Shown here in pieces: positions 13,419-15,680 of a DNA stretch of 15,680 bases (the stretch's first letter is position 1; the number at the start of each line of letters is the position of its first letter). The position numbers were made by a program, and so were the translations under genes. Source of the stretch: Peptococcaceae bacterium UBA2264. GTDB lineage: Bacteria > Bacillota > Desulfitobacteriia > Desulfitobacteriales > Desulfitobacteriaceae. The notes beneath the pieces were generated by a model. The model was not told the origin of the DNA. It ran no database searches and worked only from the letters and a program-made list of their open reading frames with translations. The stretch covers positions 1 through 15,680 of the forward strand of contig DDXI01000184.1 in assembly GCA_002347475.1 (NCBI GenBank), read 5' to 3'.

Positions 13419-14972
13419 TCAGCAGCTAAATCGCGTCGCCAAGGAAAGGGGCTTGTTGCGTTCCGGGAAATTCCCTATTTCCGCAGTATCGTAGTAGTTT
13501 TGAATATGTTTGCGTGAACGGGCAATCGTCACGCTGTCGAGAACTTCAAAGAAGTCAAAATCCAGTTGTTTCAGTAACGCAGCCGTCGTGCGAAGTTCTG
13601 GGGCTAATTTGCACCAGGAATTATACACTTTTTGAGCCTGACGAAAAATGGTATCAATACCGGCTTTGGTATTCAGTTTTTCATTAATCAATTCGGATCG
13701 TCCCTCATAAGCCAAGGCAAGCTGGTTACGCAGATCATAGAAACGATTATTAACAGGGGTAGCGGAAAGCATCAAAACCTTTGTCTTCACCCCGGGACGA
13801 ATAACCTTATTCAGGAGTTTCAAGTAGCGGTTTTCTTTTTCATCATCTTCTCGGGAGAGTGCTCCCCCGTTGCGGAAATTATGCGATTCATCGATCACCA
13901 CAAGATCGTAGTTGCCCCAGTTAATGCGGTCAAGAGGCAAACCAATGACCGAATCACCGCGTTCACGGGATAAATCCGTATGGAAAAGAACGTCGTACCT
14001 CAAACGGTCTTTGGCTAATGGGTTATTGATCAGGTTGCCGCGAAAGGTCATCCAGTTATCCTTAAGCTTTTTAGGGCAAAGGACGAGGACATTTTTGTTA
14101 CGGTTTTCATAATACTTGATAATGGCAAGTGCGGTAAAGGTTTTTCCAAGGCCCACGCTGTCCGCCAAGTTACAGCCATTGTACTTTTCCAGCTTGTTGA
14201 TAATGGCTAAGGCGGCATCCCTCTGAAAATTATAGAGTTTATTCCAAATCAGACTGTTTTTGAAACCGGTGGACTCATTGGGAAGGACATCTTCGGAAAT
14301 ATCTTCAAGGAATTCACTAAAAATATTATTAAGCGTTATGAAATATATAAGTTCAGCAGGGTTTTCCTGATATACGGCAGAGATACATTCAATAACTTCT
14401 TCAGTCACATCCTGAAGGCGGCTTTCATCATTCCAGACACTGTCAAAGAGGCGAATATATTCGCTGCTGAAAGGGGCTCCGAATTTATTAACCATATTAT
14501 AGACAGTATTGCCGCGTTCACACCCGATATCAACGGTTGTGAATCCGTTTAAAGGCATATAGGTCAGCTGCTTGTCTGTTGTTTGGATATTGAGAAATCC
14601 ACCCATGCTTTCCTGGGTAGCATTGGACTTAAAAGTAGCCTTCTTCTCAATCCAATCCGCACATTCCCGGGCTATGGATTTTTGCGTCAGCTCATTCCTT
14701 AACTTAACCTCAAATTCAGTACCGTAAAGGCTTCTTTCCCTATTTAGGCGCGGAATATAAAATTCACGTTTTTCCTTGGGCGATTTTTCGGTGACAAATG
14801 TTGGGGAGGTAAAAATAAAATGTAAGGTGTCAATATAATTTAATTGACTCTTTAATTCTTGATATGCATAAATCGAGAAACAGGCTGCTGCAATTGAAAT
14901 GCGGCTTCCTGGTATAATAACCTGTGTCAAATCATCCTTTACGACTTTTGAAATATTATTGAAAACTTCCAT
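13419..14972 (-). pseudogene. SNF2/DEAD-type helicase of a restriction-like system, N-terminal part (frameshifted)
   Basis: The 517-residue frame starts at an ATG with AAGGAGA 6 nt upstream. Residues 1-60 (SRISIAAACFSIYAYQEL) resemble the phospholipase D-like N-terminus of helicases that accompany type III-like Mod methyltransferases. The helicase core shows a Q-motif (YNFQRDAA, 248-255), Walker A (DSVGLGKTFTA, 271-281), DESH (361-364) and motif III SATPVNN (403-409). The frame goes wrong near 13440: after FPERNKPLSL it reads ATRFSC and stops, while another frame gives RRDLAADLEVLG and leads into the C-terminal lobe. The downstream partner is the Mod fragment, so this was once a restriction or defence operon. 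The gene is broken but its 5' end and ribosome site are intact. Confidence 0.82.
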
Positions 14973-15115
14973 TTTAAGATCTCCTTGTCCCCATCATAAT
15001 ATCACTGTTTAAACATGAAACATTAATATCTCTGCAAATGCCATATTAACCCACAATTGTTATTATAGCACCTTATTTAGACAAATTGATGGTACCTATT
15101 TCCCAAAATCAAAAA

Positions 15116-15145
15116 GCCAGGGGCCTGTTATTAGCTGTCCCTGGC
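15116..15145 (-). terminator. Intrinsic terminator, minus strand
   Basis: GCCAGGG (15145-15139 on the minus strand) pairs with CCCTGGC (15122-15116) and is followed by TTTTTGATTTT. It would end transcription of the ORF at 15260-15598. The rest of 14973-15259 shows no gene; it holds the leader of the helicase gene, for which no convincing promoter was found. Confidence 0.65.
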
Positions 15146-15259
15146 GTCCATAATCCCAAAAGAGTTTCGGCAACCTGTACCTAGTCCAAATAATCGGCAA
15201 ATATACTCCATTTTTTCATCTTTTCTTCATACTACAGAAACCACCCTCCAGATGGCTTT

Positions 15260-15646
15260 TCAGTTTCCTTGCCCAGGAATGTTCAAAGGCCGTGCTGAAT
15301 CTGGTGATATTTTCCTGCCTTCCCCGTAAATCAGCATGTCTGCTTTAATCCTGGAGGCTGGATCATCCAGGATATTTCGTTTAAAAGACCAGAAGGTGTC
15401 TTTATTTTCTATGATATAAATATTTCTGGAATCACGAGATGGTAATTCCTTGTGTGCAAAAATATATAAAAAAACCCCAAAGACCCTGGCTCCTATATTG
15501 TGGGCATTAATATTAGCCTCGGCCAAGAATAAAAAATGACCTGACTCATGGCCGCAGACAAGCTGCTGCTCTATCCCAGTCAGGCCTTTATCTATCAAGA
15601 TTAATTTATGGTAACTCAGGGCTAAGACAATGCCTTTGATTGTTTT
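15260..15646 (-). pseudogene. Chimeric remnant: ImmA/IrrE-like metallopeptidase piece joined to a possible JetD-like Toprim piece
   Basis: The open frame runs from a stop at 15649-15647 to 15260. The only standard start is the TTG at 15598, which would cut into family-like sequence (IKGIVLALSYHKLILIDKGL). The motif VCGHESGHFLF is an HExxH zinc site set as in ImmA/IrrE peptidases, which are common in mobile elements. The expected N-terminal residues are missing. Further on, RNIYIIENKDTFWSFKR and ADMLIYGEGRKI resemble the start of the Toprim-like C-terminal domain of Wadjet JetD (DUF2220), but the GDxDxxG part is absent. I take it as two gene scraps fused in frame. A single unknown small peptidase is the alternative. 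The JetD reading is weak. Confidence 0.45.
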
Positions 15647-15680
15647 CTATATTGTTTCATTAGCCTTGCATTAAAATAAT

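Overview
The window looks like chromosome of an anaerobic, low-to-medium GC Firmicute (Clostridia or a relative). Supporting signs are strong purine-rich ribosome binding sites, some TTG starts, an LTA-synthase-like membrane enzyme, a sigma-54 regulator built on an iron-only-hydrogenase-like sensor, and several small transposable relics. The genus cannot be named from sequence alone. The left half is ordinary chromosome with intact genes. The right half, from about 8.1 kb, is an accessory region full of broken genes.

Left half. (1) 1-411: the 5' end of a TetR-family repressor gene on the minus strand, with its own promoter and a perfect 22-bp palindromic operator. (2) 412-3687: a regulatory stretch with two hairpins, then a probable two-gene operon: an LtaS-like phosphoglycerol transferase with a C-terminal Ig-like (IPT/TIG-type) domain, and an SPFH/prohibitin-family membrane protein. 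(3) 3688-4697: three consecutive palindromes, then a textbook -24/-12 (sigma-54) promoter feeding an unrecognised 198-aa helical protein. (4) 4802-5124: a bidirectional terminator and a convergent 92-aa hypothetical gene. (5) 5241-8041: a sigma-A promoter and an 895-aa regulator with two ferredoxin clusters, an [FeFe]-hydrogenase H-domain, a four-Cys Fe-S domain, PAS, a sigma-54 AAA+ domain and a Fis-type HTH. The regulator and the sigma-54 promoter lie 1.4 kb apart, so I infer a local redox- or H2-responsive circuit. This is the most interesting intact unit.

Right half. (6) 8130-8620: a DUF4143 ATPase pseudogene carrying a 133-bp MITE-like insertion; removing it in silico restores the reading frame. 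(7) 8669-8740: a 72-nt cloverleaf-like palindrome of unknown nature. (8) about 8768-10024: an IS3-family element with OrfA and OrfB fused in frame at an A9 run, a later frameshift and a catalytic Asp changed to Asn. (9) 10188-15646: a decayed defence island. It holds an McrC nuclease scrap, a nearly complete AT-rich TIR-SLOG protein, the C-terminal part of a type III-like Mod methyltransferase, a frameshifted SNF2-type helicase and an ORF joining an ImmA/IrrE-like peptidase scrap to a possible JetD-like Toprim scrap. Breakpoints show as chimeric reading frames: helicase joins mod near 12955 and mod joins the TIR gene near 12390. The TIR-SLOG gene is the only element of the island that still looks largely functional, though its native start appears lost.

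No tRNA, rRNA, CRISPR array or replication origin was seen. All family assignments come from reading motifs by eye; no search was run.
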